From Dreissena polymorpha (Eukaryota; Mollusca; Bivalvia; Myida; Dreissenidae): DNA of 64,000 nt. Shown here piece after piece: positions 10,050-34,800 of the stretch (within the stretch, counting starts at the first letter, position 1; the number at the start of each line of letters is the position of its first letter). The stretch covers positions 126,572,528-126,636,527 of the forward strand of contig NC_068357.1 in the NCBI RefSeq assembly GCF_020536995.1. The letters run 5' to 3'. Both the position numbers and the translations under genes were made by a program. The notes under the pieces are model-generated. The model was not told where the DNA came from, did no database searches, and saw only the letters and a program-made list of their open reading frames with translations.

Positions 10050-11689
10050 CTTTGTTTAAAACACAGAATTACGTATAAGCTTATGTGTCGGACAACGGCG
10101 AGTTTGACGGACAAAATGGCGGATAGTAACGGGCCTAATCTATGCTGTAATCTGATTGGTTAATAAGCCTGTCAATCAATCGGCTGTCGAAAGGTCAATT
10201 CCGCCATATCGGCGCAATCGTGATACATCGGCTATCTCGGATTCCTCCGTAAGATATTGAGTTATGAAATAAATCGTCTGCTGATCCAGAGTGATATCGG
10301 CGGTGTGGTGTAGCCCACTGTCCGATGTGTTCAGATTGTTGGAGTTAGTGTTCGTCATTCGGTACCCCTCGCAGATTATCATAATCGGTACTTATCCGAT
10401 GTTTGACGGAAAGGGCCGAGAATGTGCGATTGAGTGTTCGTGTGTCGTATGAATAGATATCGTTGAAGGAATTCAAATAAACCGTTAAACTTAGTTTAGA
10501 TTCACATCGTACATGTATGATACACATGCTGGCGAATTCGGCTGTACAGCCGTTTTCAACTTCAGAAAAACAAAGACGTATGTGCTGATTTTTTTTTGTT
10601 AAATTAAAAACAATGATTTAAGTTTTCTTGTGTCCTTTCTTTACTTTATAGTCGCATATCTACTGCATTAAATGCATGTTATGAAGTACACGTATAATAA
10701 ACAACACAATCGTGCTTGTAGATATGATTTTTATTACTTGAGATCACATCATATCTGTCCTCGCATGACTTATTATGCATTTATGTAATCGTCATCGAAA
10801 CATGTGGTATGTTGATATTTGTTTTAGACGAAGTTTCATTTCCCCACATTCAAATATCAAGGCGCTGAAGGCACTGAAGTTGATCGCTTTTGCATAATTT
10901 AAAACGCAATTCATTTTTTTTAATTAATCGCTTTACAAAACTTTTGATTTTTGACCCCATATACAAATTCAAAATATACAAGAAGATCATAATGAAAATA
11001 AATAAATAATAAACATGCGAGCAATACTTTTTACTCACGAATAGGTTGTCACCAAGACAGTCCTGTTGACCCGTACATTGTTGTTTATGCATTACTTTAG
11101 TTGTAACCCTAGCCGTTCACACGGTGTCAACAACTCTTACCTAAACATAGGTATAGAGCACTCATGCGCCTTTTCGGCAAAGCTGTTTTACTTAGCTTTT
11201 CATCTTAATGACTTTTGCATAACGCCAGCAGACACGCATGAATATTTTCGAATATTTCATAAGCTGATTCGATATAAAACCTCTGAACTTTGGCTACATC
11301 ACTGTGTCTGTGCTCAGCGCAAAGGATGTTGCACTGTTCAGTGAAAGGAATTCCGGACTACTCTCTGAGTGTTCAAACGACACAAATTGTGTCCCAGTTA
11401 CAATTACGCGTTAGCATCTATTTCGCAGAATTTCAATTTTGCTTCAAAGATGAGAAAATAATTATTACCAAAATAGTATAGTGTCACGATAAGAAGAAAA
11501 TCGTTTAATTATCAACCACAATGTTTGCAGTACTCCTTCAGCACGTCTGGAAATCGTTCCTGAACGCCTGAATAGACTGCCCTTATTTACAAGTTTGCTA
11601 TTTTGAATTCAATTTTGTATCGAAAAGCATTGTGCTAAAATGTGACATTTACATTCGAAATGAGATTTTTAATGACCCTCGTCATGCGA
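10050..11689. other. Stretch without a supported gene; contains repeat-derived patches
   Basis: At 10238-10300 (minus) lie GCAGACGATTTATTTCAT and CTTACGGAGGAATCCGA, related to the minisatellite in gene C intron 1 (42440-42760). At 10430-10462 is a near copy of the palindrome centre found at 31292-31325. The remainder shows nothing recognisable. Confidence 0.5.
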
Positions 11690-11890
11690 AAGTTGGTCTT
11701 ATTCCATATGCGCCCATCATATATATAGCCCACTCAGACTGCTCATCTCTCAGTCTGGTCAGGAGATACATAATGCGACCATAACATATTGAGTGATTTT
11801 ATAGCGAACGGCATAGCCTCTGACCAGACTGCGCAAATGCACATTTTGAGTTTAAGAAACGCTGGTCGAAACGCATTTTCGCATGACGCG
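11690..11890. mobile_element. Dispersed repeat family G
   Basis: Related to 30720-30895 and 61395-61665. All contain a 'cagtctggtc...' block, GCATAGCCTCTGACCAGACTGC or equivalents, and end near TTTTCGCATGACGCGGC. The blocks are partly inverted with respect to one another. Non-coding. Confidence 0.6.
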
Positions 11891-14800
11891 GCTATGAAAG
11901 TGTGATTTAAATGTGTTGAAATAAAACTGCGTTTAAATCAAACATTAACATACGATATATTTCGATAGTAAAGAAATATACCCGGTACTAATAAAAAGGC
12001 ATGTGAAGACACATATGATGTACACTCCCGTAGTTTTTTTTTTATCTTCCTACACTAATGTGTGGTTTGACACTGACAACACACATTTCATGCGGTGATG
12101 ATGCAAACAATAAATGAAAAACAACAACACAATATTTAAACTTTTGTTTTCATTTTATTTATTTATTTAGAAAACTTAACTGCAAACTTTATTTCAAAGT
12201 CAGCGTTTACGTCGACTACATTTTAAAAATATATTTCTTGTTCTATTTAGTCGCTTTCGGTTTTAGCGATTATAAAGCATTTTTGAGGTTGTCTATAGCA
12301 TTCCTGTAGTAATTGGTGAACCCGTGTCCAACGCTTTATAAATTGAGAACTGTGAATATAAACAAGCTTAATCTTCTACTATTGCGTTGTTAGCACCCGT
12401 AAATACAAAAGATCGCAGCTATCTGTTGAGAACAAAAGAACGTTCCCAGAAATCCCTCTGTAGAAGTATGAACGAGGTTACGAAACAGATTATTCGTTTT
12501 ATATTTAATTGTTTGTTATATACGGTTTTAGCGATTATGAAGCATTTTGTTGTTTTCTATCGTATCCCTGATGTTATTGTTGAACTCATGGTCAACGTTT
12601 TATAAATTGAGAATATAAACAAGCATAACCTTATACAATTGCGTTGTTTTCCCGAATCTATTAATAGGCTCAGATTAACAAGCGTAACCTTATACCGTTG
12701 TTATCACCCGTGCAATTGGACTCTCCGTTGTTTATCTGCAGCCGCATCTATTAATAGCCTCATATTATGAATGGGCTGAGCAAAAATACTTCGTCATGAA
12801 AACGCAGCAGAAAGTGGACTATTTCAATCATTCATAAACAATCTCTTCCGCGACACGTATAATACAATCATTGTTTATTGATTCTTTTCTATATAAGCTC
12901 CGTTCGAAACTATTACATTTAACACGATATTCATATAATGTTTCCATTTGTGAATGAATATACATGTAGTTGGAAAACTCAAACCTGTTGCATAAATTAC
13001 ACAACTCTCGTGCGGGTGTGGCAGGTAGTAGGCTCTCCGTAGATGTGTGGAACGTAACGGTGATGACATTCAGGCATTCTGAAAGAACTGATTCCAATTG
13101 TATTCATTCTCCATTTTTATCTGATAAGTTCCATGCAAAATTTGCGATGTTGTTTGAAAGAGAATCGGCGATATGAATACGAAATTTATTTACACCATAT
13201 TGTGTGTATATATCTGCACACACCGTTCCGATGTTGTCAACACCGTTTCTCATTCAACGTAACGGCGTGGAACGTAACGGTGATGACATTGAGGCATTTG
13301 ATCATCCACAAACAGCATGCTACTTGTCTCAAAATCTCAAAACGCACACATTATTTTGTGGAATCTAAGAAAACATAATATTTGAAAATCATTAACGAAC
13401 AGAAAAAGGAAATAGAAAACAAAATGGAAGAACGGTGTTGACACAGAATAAAAGTACGTTCAATATTTTACTAACTTTTTGATTTTTAAAAATATGTTTC
13501 ACGCTCTGTTCATTGCCTCATTATGACGCCAATGGTTGAAAGAATGTTTACTTTTCGGAAAACACTGTATCCCCGTATCATTCCCGTGCGGTAGATGAAA
13601 TTTCCTTCGTAACGGTGTCGACTTGCAAAATTACGGACAGAGCCATAACTGACCGTTTAAAATTATTCTGCATATATAGCTACTTAATGTAACTGTTATT
13701 AAGTTAAGTTTAAATATATTTAGCTCCATATGGTTGGTTTAATTTTATTTTCGTTTGACATTTTTTATAAAACAATCAAGAAAATTACCTTCTAAGAATT
13801 CGGACAACATACCGTTACCAACTACATGGGGATTAGTTACTTCGAAAAAGCATAAAACGGCTTTAAGCGTGTTATCTGCTGTTATGAAAATAATCACCGT
13901 TAATTTCTACCATTAAGAGTATTGTTGAAGATGGACAATAAATGGAACCTATAAATAAAATATTCACCCAGTGGATAATAAGTATCTAAACGACAGTGTT
14001 ATTTCTTTTAGAAAAAGTCACAATTCAAGTCTTTTATTGTTATTGCTATTACTATTATTAATAATAATTACACATACTAAATCTAACACTGATATACATG
14101 TATGCCAGACGTTTAATGCATGATTCAAGTCTAAATACACCGTTCAGATGAACAGCCGCCTATACGAATGGGTCCAGTAGCTAACATCCTTAAAAGACAT
14201 GAAAAACAGACTTTGTCAGCTGTATGGTAATGAAGGAACCTTTAAAAACGGCTTGGCATGCCTCTATGCAATATTTCGCCTGAAAAACATTATTCATGTT
14301 CGTGTTTTTTTCGGCATGCTTTATAGATATAGCAATGCAAAGTAATGTATGGTACAGATCGTTAGTGATGTGCCTTCTAATCTTAAGGTCTGAGTCTTTA
14401 GCGAATAATTTTCTTTACTGTTTAGATTAGATTAAAGAAAAGCATCACAATAGAGCTATATCAATAGACATATAAATATCCAACTGATATGGAACGATAT
14501 ATAAGTGCTAGTACTACGAATTGACTGCGGATAGTAAGGTTTTTGCTGTTTGGCACTTGTCTGTTTGATTTTAAATATATATGAATAGTATAATATATAC
14601 AATGTTAAAACTATATGCCCAAGCCTACGCACAGTGTATGCAATGACATAGTTACGTGACCGAAGCTGTTTACATGTACATGTAGGCGGATGCAGCATTA
14701 TATCGTGTTACATAGTATTCTTACAAATTAAAAACTATAGAGATTAGTTCATCTAAAAATGATTAAATCATGGTATTTTTATAAACTATAACGAACGTTT

Positions 14801-15656
14801 GAGCAAAACAAGTGGTGTTTACTATTCAGCGATAAGAGAAACTATTGATTCACTCTATTTTAGAATATGCTAGTCAGCTTTTGTTTGTACCTACCGCGCT
14901 TGCTTAAATATCGGGAAAACCCAGACTGGAGAGTTCCGAAAAACAACTATTGGGGATGGAACATAGTGGTAATGGTAATTGTAACTGGGCCTAAATGTGA
15001 AACTATATTCCGTATTAAAACGTCATGTAGTAATCCACATTTCCCTACATTGAACAGTGTTATATCCTATACTACAAAGACACGGTGATGTTGCTTAGGT
15101 TCCAGGGGATTATGCCAATATCAGCCAATGGAGTGAATGAGGTGTATTATTTCGGGTCTGCTTGCTTTATGTAAAGGTCATCAAATGTTAAAACCTGGGT
15201 TAAACAGCTATGGCGATAAATGCGATTACACAGTCCTCACGTGCACACTTGTTAAAAAGATATGGTGATTAACACGTGCGCACGTGTTAAGCTAACCAAA
15301 GAAACGGTTGTGTAAGGTACTTTTTTAATACCTTACTAAATCAGCGCAGAAACCAAATGTCACTGAGTTCTAAACAACAACTTTTTATTATTCCATATTT
15401 TGCACTCAAGAACCATATCAAGTCCTTCAAGTTCATTTTTACAATAGGAAGTCACGTGTAAAATGACTGCTGTTCTGTGTAAAAGTGTATGCTCTAAACC
15501 AAGAGTATTGAAGTATTCTGAAATATCATGGCAAAAATGTTAACCTTATCAAAATACTGTACTAATCTCGACAAATCTCCAAATCCTTAATGTTTTCTGG
15601 TGGTAATAATCTCAAATTAACAGTGAAGCTCTCGGTTTGATACATTGACAAAATTG
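11891..15656. other. Long AT-rich stretch with no supported gene
   Basis: No frame above about 90 codons and no domain, splice-consistent exon chain or RNA gene could be recognised on either strand. It includes the local duplications at 12250-12710 and two copies of GTGGAACGTAACGGTGATGACATT (near 13040 and 13265). Confidence 0.55.
12250..12710. repeat. Diverged tandem duplication
   Basis: A block containing GGTTTTAGCGATTATAAAGC, then CGCTTTATAAATTGAGAA and AATATAAACAAGC recurs about 270 bp later. A third, shorter piece (AACAAGCGTAACCTTATACC) follows at about 12676. The copies differ at many bases, so the duplication is old. Confidence 0.65.
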
Positions 15657-15945
15657 AAGAAAAGAAGATATGTGATTGTCAGAAACACTATGTCCCCAAC
15701 TGCGCCGTTTTGAACGTATATATTTGACCTTTGACCTTGAATGATGACCTTGACCTTTCACTACTCAAACTGCGCACCTCCATGAGATACACATGCATGC
15801 CAAATATGAAGTTGCTATATTCAATATTTCAAAAGTTATGGCAAAATGTTAAAGTTGGAGCAAACAAACAAACAAATAAAACAACAAACCAATCAACAGA
15901 CAGGCAAAAACAATATGTCCCCACTATAGCGGTGGGGGACATAAA
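15657..15945. mobile_element. Family E repeat
   Basis: Contains TTTGACCTTGAATGATGACC and ends at a GTGGGGGACATAAAA variant of the family terminus. It has (ACAA)n-like sequence where other copies have GGACAGAATGACAG. Confidence 0.75.
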
Positions 15946-16171
15946 AAATTTCAGATTTGCACATTTTCGTTGTGGTTATTTCATTTGCGATGAGACAATA
16001 ATATTGAACATTTTACATGCTAAAAATATTCATATCATGCATATTTTAACGATTGAAAAACCTGAAAAGTATAAACCGTATAACTGATATAAGTGATAAA
16101 AAATGCCAAAATCTGTGAACAATTCCTTTTAATACAGAGCATTATACGACCGTACTGAGAGCTGTACAGTT

Positions 16172-16415
16172 CAGTCGTGTTCTAAGAAAACTGGACATAA
16201 TGCGTGTGCGTAAAGTGTCGTCCCAGATTAGCCTGTGCAGTCCGCACAATCAGGGACGAAACTTTCCGCCTAAATTGGATTTTTGTTAAGAAGAGACGAA
16301 AAATGTCATTAAAGCTTAAAGTGTCGTCCCAGATTAGCTTCTGCGGACTGCACAGGTTAATCTGGTACGACACTTTACGCACATGCATTATGCCCAGTTT
16401 TCTCAGAACAAGCCT
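16172..16415. mobile_element. Family P repeat
   Basis: Both termini present (TGTTCTAAGAAAACTGGACA and CCCAGTTTTCTCAGAACA). The left hairpin has lost about 10 bases. Confidence 0.88.
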
Positions 16416-16453
16416 CATTTTATTTTGACCTCCTAAGTCTCAGCTGTATACTT

Positions 16454-16541
16454 ATGTACGAGTTATTGCATCATTATGTACGAGTTATTGCATCATTATG
16501 TACGAGTTATTGCATCATTATGTACGAGTTATTGCATCATT
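16454..16541. repeat. 22-bp tandem repeat, four copies
   Basis: Four copies of ATGTACGAGTTATTGCATCATT in direct succession with no differences visible. Confidence 0.95.
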
Positions 16542-16808
16542 TTACTGACAAATGTTGCTAAACATGTATCTTGTTAAAGCGTAACAGTCGCGATTTGTGT
16601 TTGAAAGTATAAACTAAACGGTCAGTCCTTCAAACGTTTAAATGTTTGAATTTCGAGACAATGAGAGGGCTTACAGAAGATATAACTAACTCTGTATTCA
16701 TGTTCAGTTATTTTCCCACAGCAATGTTCCTCAAGTAAAAACAACACAACACAACCAATCTTTAAAAAATTGCTTGAAATATTTTTTTTTCATAATGTTC
16801 CCGAAACA

Positions 16809-17930
16809 ACTAATGTTTATTCGCTTCAGAATAAACCATTTTATCCAACGCAAGCTATTTAACTATATATATATATATTAGATATTACGTATTATCCGTC
16901 ATTCACGGGTTATCTTTCATGAAAATTATTCCTCGCGTAAGGGCGCTGAACATTAGTATATAATAGGCTCTAATTCCACGTGCGTTCTTTGACCCTGTTG
17001 TCTCACTGCTGAGTAAGTTGCATTTCATTGTTTATTTGGAAATGTATTCGCTTTTTGGCGGAAGACTCCTTCACTCAACGAGTTTCTTTCGAGAATCTTT
17101 TTGGCATGATCCTATTATAACACGTCCTTCCGGGGTCGGGGGATATAAGCTATCATAATTGTATTGTATAATTTTTGTTAATGTTTTATTTCTTACAAAA
17201 GATAACTATGCATGTGTTGTTTAAACTCAGCCTTGACAGATATTTTGCCAAACTTAAATAATAAATTAATTCCAAACTTATTGTGCTTGGATTACCTATG
17301 TTTATTCGCTTCAGAGTAAACCATTTCATCTAACGCAAGCTATTTAACTATATATATATCATGAAAAGTATTCCCCCGCGTAAGGGCGCTGAACCATAGT
17401 ATATAGTAGGCTCTAATTCCACGTGCGTTCTTTTACCCTGTTGTCTCACTGCTGAGTAAGTTGCATTTATTAAAAAAGAAACGACCCACCTCCCTGTGAC
17501 GTATTAGAATGAACATCGATACTCGCTATTCCTTCATATATTTTCAGCCATTGTTTCCATGACTTCGTGTTCCCTTCGCATGTCGTCGTCAAGGCTGATC
17601 AGAGACTGGTTGAATATATTATTGACTTCCGGTGCCAGAGTGCTGCCTATGCTAAGAACTGTATCAGTGACTCTCGGTATCGGGGTCTTGATTTATTTCA
17701 CAAAACTGTCTTAAAGTGTCACTGTGTTATTATGTTAAATGGCTTGATCCTATTATAACACATCCTTCCGGGGTCGGGGGATATAAGCTATCATACTTGT
17801 ATTGTATAATTTTTGTTAATGTTTTATTTCTTACAAAAGATAACTATGCAATTGTTGTTTAAACTCAGCCTTGACAGATATTTTGCCAAACTTAAATAAT
17901 AAATTAATTCCAAACTTATTGTGCTTGTCG
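16809..17930. repeat. Two-copy duplicated block with a TATA-like box and donor-like site in each
   Basis: Copy 1 is about 16809-17292 and copy 2 about 17293-17930. Both contain TTTATTCGCTTCAGA, a TATATA tract, GTATATAATAGGCTCTAATT (or its close variant), TTGTCTCACTGCTGAGTAAG and later CCTTCCGGGGTCGGGGGATA. The middle differs: copy 1 has about 80 unique bases and copy 2 about 280. The TATA-like element lies about 55 bp upstream of a GTAAGT-type site in both. No protein could be assigned. It lies just beyond the 3' end of gene A. Confidence 0.7.
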
Positions 17931-17983
17931 TTGGATAATAACAAAAATATCAGAACTTCACTTAAACATTTGTTTTCAAACAC

Positions 17984-17989
17984 TTTATT
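17984..17989 (-). terminator. Poly(A) signal of gene A
   Basis: AATAAA on the minus strand, about 40 bases after the gene A stop codon at 18030-18032. Confidence 0.75.
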
Positions 17990-18029
17990 TCCCTACATTC
18001 TCTTCGTTACAGTAAACACCGACTTGCTT

Positions 18030-30410
<12,381 letters not shown>

Positions 30411-30719
30411 CTTCTTCTGTTTTGAGAATTTCGCCTCGTAGAATCTGAGTTTTAATTAGGATTGTTCAGAGTTCCAATTCTGTTTCTAAATCTTTCTCCA
30501 ACAAGGAAGTTTCGCGCTGATAAGAATAATATCGTGATGTTGCCATGCTGTTTCTACTGATAAGAACATTTATTTGAAGTAAAAGCGATCAGTCACGGGT
30601 TTAGAGCTCAGGTTAAAATAATGGGATCTAATTGGCCTATTTGAGTATGTAAAAGGGCTTACACTTTATGGAATTTACCCACTATAATCCAACACAAAAA
30701 CAAAACCGTCTTTGTTCAG

Positions 30720-30895
30720 ACATGGGCCCGTATTCATCAACCCATTCTTAGATTTAGAATAAATGTTGTCGCAGGCTGGTCTGGAGTTACCCTGTCCGTT
30801 AACGAAACCATGAACTCATGCTTTACTGTCAGATTGGTCTGTAGCTATGCTGGCCGCATATGACATACGACTCATTTTCGCACGATGCGGCTTAA
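30720..30895. mobile_element. Dispersed repeat family G
   Basis: Contains GCAGGCTGGTCTGGAGTTACC, TAGCTATGCTGGCCGCATATG and TTTTCGCACGATGCGGCTTA. It lies just upstream of gene A and is followed by a short (GATGAT)-type low-complexity stretch at 30900-31040. Confidence 0.6.
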
Positions 30896-31129
30896 TGTCA
30901 AGATGATGCAACTATTGGTGATCATGACTGTGATAATGACGACCGTGACTATGATAATAATGACGATGCAAGTGGTAAAGGTGATGATGACCGTAACGAT
31001 GATACAGAAATTGATGAGTGTAACGATGATTATTGTGATTTGTATGCTTACTTCAACCATAGCACAACATCAAATATAAATATAGTTCGCTCTTTTATCT
31101 CTAAGAAAACCGCGTAGAAGGCCAATAAG

Positions 31130-31446
31130 TGTTCCTTATAGCAATTGCCACAATTTCAACGCTAGATGTGGTATGATTACATAGATCGTTGCTGATACAA
31201 AATGCTCGTTTTTATTTATCTGTGACACAATTAATTCCATTTTAATTTCCCGCGAATATATCTATTCATACGACACACGAACACCATGTTAGTGTTCATG
31301 TGTCGTATGAATAGATATTGTTGCGGGAAATTAAAATGGAATTCAATATGCATAACAATAATAAAAACGAGCATTTTGTATTTACAAACATCTATTTTAC
31401 CAGACCACATCTAGCGTTGAAATTTCGGCAAATGCCATAAGGAACA
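31130..31446. mobile_element. Palindromic element of about 315 bp between genes A and B
   Basis: Two arms of about 150 bp run from GTTCCTTATAGCAATTGCC inward to ACGACACACGAACAC and back out to GGCAAATGCCATAAGGAAC. It has no coding content and looks like a foldback MITE. Confidence 0.8.
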
Positions 31447-31794
31447 ATGCTTTTTAATTGTTTAGCTTTATTTTACGCAATATTGTACGAAATGTTCGTT
31501 GATTTTGAGTAGTAATGTTATTTAACACATTTTCCCTAGAGCGGTGCTCACATAGAAACAAACAGAAAGAAGACGTTGGTGTATATTCGGAAAATGCAAA
31601 CAACAGCGACGCATATTTTATGTTTGGTCACGCAATCATTATTAATGGACATCAACAGCTACGTTAGCAGAAAATGTTTCTCTGAAGAAAAAATCAACAA
31701 CAGGATTTTCAGCGTATTTTATTAACACGGACTCGATTAAATCCACCAAGATTTGTGGTTCCATGTTGAGGTTAAATGTTCAGGTTATTAAAGT

Positions 31795-31812
31795 TTTATT
31801 GATGCATTTATT
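31795..31812 (-). terminator. Two poly(A) signals of gene B
   Basis: Minus-strand AATAAA at 31807-31812 and 31795-31800, within 25 bases of the gene B stop codon, giving a very short 3' UTR. Confidence 0.75.
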
Positions 31813-31816
31813 GTGG

Positions 31817-34800
31817 TTACAGAACTTGTGTCGTGGTAGACATCGCAGGGTCTATCGTAGCTAACTTCGATGTAAGTGCTGCCTGTGTTGATGACGTCAA
31901 CGCTGGTGTTGATAACGTCAATGCTGGTGTAGGTGACGTCAACGCTGATGTTGATGATATCATCAGGTGCGTTTTTGAAACCGGTTTGCCTGAGGACGAC
32001 GTTAGAACCGGTGCCGGAGTAAAGCTGTTCCCGCCGGTGCCTACATTACCGCCGCCGGATGGATTTCCACCGGGAAGACTTAACATTCCGGAAGGATCGC
32101 GGTTTTGCTGCTGAGCGCCGGAAGTTCCCGGATAAAATGCCGACGCCCCCTGCATGAGTCTCGACATAAGGTCCACCGGGTCGAATGATGCGCCTTGCTG
32201 TCCGCTGTTATATGACGTTGCTCCGTTCACACCTGAATTGTTCATAGTACCGGAATCATTCGGATCGTATTTCAAGTTTGATAACACGTTTTTGTCCATC
32301 CCGGGATTCCGACCTAACATGTCAATTGGAGAGAATGACTGCTGACTGTAGGCGCTGTTTATCTTGTCCGGATCGAACTTCGCACCGACGGCCATAAGAG
32401 TTGCTTTGTCCATACCCGGATTTGACATCAGCATTTCTAAAGGATCAAAGTTTAAATGCGCTTTGTTGAATGCGTCTGGGTCAAATGTCATTTTGTTCAC
32501 CGTATCGGGGTTAAACGCCCCAATGAAGGCTGAGCCATAGGCGCTTTGGGAATTTCCGCTTCCGCTGTTTTCGCCGCCGGAACCACCGGAACTCCCGCCT
32601 AGGAAGTACCCAATCATCTGACTGATGTCCGAGTCATTGTCAGGCACGTATGGATTGCTCATCGCCATTTGGTTCGCTTTGTTCGGGTCGAAAGCGGAAG
32701 AGTATAGATCACCGCCGGCGGACCCCGCCGCAGCATTTCCAAACGTGTTGGCGCCAAATCCCCCACTAGACCCATACGGATTGTACCCAGACAGGGCGCC
32801 TGAGCCTGAATCATTTCCGTTTTGGGTTAATCCAAAATAATTTCCGCTGCCTACTGAACCAAAGCCTGTATTGGCTGAATTCGGATCAAATCCGCTGTTT
32901 GTGCCGAGCCCTATTCCAAACGAAGAGCCGGAACTGCCATTTTCTGACGTAGACCCGTTGCCCATAGCTTTAGACATCATATTGAACATGGAATTCGGAT
33001 CGAATCCGCCATTTCCGCTTCCCATGTTTGAAGTGTTGCTTCCAAACGACGCCTGATTTGGATTGAAGCCACCATTAGAACTACTCTCAACTGGACTCTG
33101 GCCGAATGCGTTTTCGGAAACGGCACCGGAAGTTAAGCGACCGGGAATAAACGATGATTGTCCTTGTTGCGCATTCAATTCGTTAGGATCGAATCCACTT
33201 TGGCCTCTGACTGGCGCGGCGGTAGCAACAGTGGTGGTAGATTCAGATGCTTTGCCAGAGATAACCGTTGCTGGCGTTGTGAAATGTGACGTGAAATTCA
33301 AAGTAATCGTCGTTGTCGTGATAGGTTTCTCAGTAGTGGCGGTTACACTAGCGGTGTTCGTAGTGGATTGTAAAGTCATGGCTTCAGGAGACACCGACGG
33401 TGAAACGGTTATTTGGGAAGCTGCCGTCGTGGGGAATGTAGTTAAGCCATTACCATTATCATCGGTTTCTTTTGTTGTTTCACGGCGGGTTCGAATCCAG
33501 GACTGAGCATTAGGATTGAAGTTTGATTGACCGGAGTTCAGGAGATTCGGATCAAAGGCTTGGTTCCCCATAGGCATAGTCCGCAAAAAGACTGGGCTTC
33601 CAGCAATCTGCCCGATCCCGCTCTGCTGATCGACGAAAAAGTTGTTTTGACCCCCACCTCCCGAGTACAGACTTCCCGGGACAAACATTCCGCTGGGGTT
33701 ACGCTGAATCGATGGCGCTTCGGTTGCTTTCGTACTGGCGGCTTTTTTCGGGGTTGTGTTCGCGTCTGGAGCGTGCGTGACCCCTTTATCGGAGGTCTGC
33801 GCCGCCTGAGCCTTTGCGGATACAAAGTTTGATCGATAGTTCGGGAAGAAGGCTTCAGGCTGAATATTCGGTTTGTTGAAAGTCATTAGAGCTTGATTTA
33901 ATGCTGTCGCGTCAAAAGAAGGTCTCTCAGCATCCTCGTATGCGTTGAAACGATACCCACCGGAAGTGCCCTGCGGTGTCTGAGAGACGCTTCCAGCTAG
34001 CGAATTGTCGGGGTCTTTCATTTGATTGACCTTGTCGGGGTTAAAGTTTAAATTACCCCCACGGCCATGCGGTTCTGAACCTGTCTGCGTAACAAAACCT
34101 TTGAACGCTTCGTTCGGACTGAAAGCGTTCTGTTGGCTATTGACCACATTGGGATCGAACACCTGCGCTGCCATCTCGAAGTTCTGAGTTTGTGTCGGTA
34201 TTTGCGGTTCCCCGTGTTGAGAGCTGTGCGAATTCTGTTTACCGCCATTCGTTTCCAAGGTAGGCGGTATTTCCGCTACGGCCGCCACAGCCTGTGTCTG
34301 CGCTCTGGCCTGCTCTTGTAGGAACATATTTGCCGCTCCGGAACCGACCGGCAGCGGGTTCACATCAGGTTTCTCCACTCTCGAATTGGCATGTATATCG
34401 ACTGTATGCTGCTGACTACCTATAATTTTGTTGAACGTTTTCGAGAATCCTGTGTGAGCCGCGGGCAACGGTCTTGCTGGGGGCTGAGGTTTTGGCGTTG
34501 ACGGTTTTGCTTGGCGGTTGAACGCTTGACCAGAAATTTCAACGCCGTAAAATCCATTTGCACTGTGCGGAAGCTCCGTTGCTTTAACATCTGGTAGGTA
34601 TGTAGTCGGGATATTTTGCTCGGTAAATTCCGTCAAAAGCGATCGCCAGCCGCCGTTTCCGTATAATTTATCGAGAAGCTTCTCCAGTGGACTTTCAGTT
34701 GTTCCGATTGCAGCCGACAGTGCGCCATGGCGTGAAAACTGGGGCGGGAGAACATCGTCGTCATCTTCTGCACTTCCGTAGTATTCGTTGGCACCCGGAA

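Noticed and set aside
31190-31380. Structured non-coding RNA at the 315-bp palindrome
   Set aside because: Perfect long arms are better explained as a foldback transposon; no promoter or conservation evidence.
33063-33832. Plus-strand frames of 147 and 101 codons
   Set aside because: Antisense shadows of the gene B long exon.
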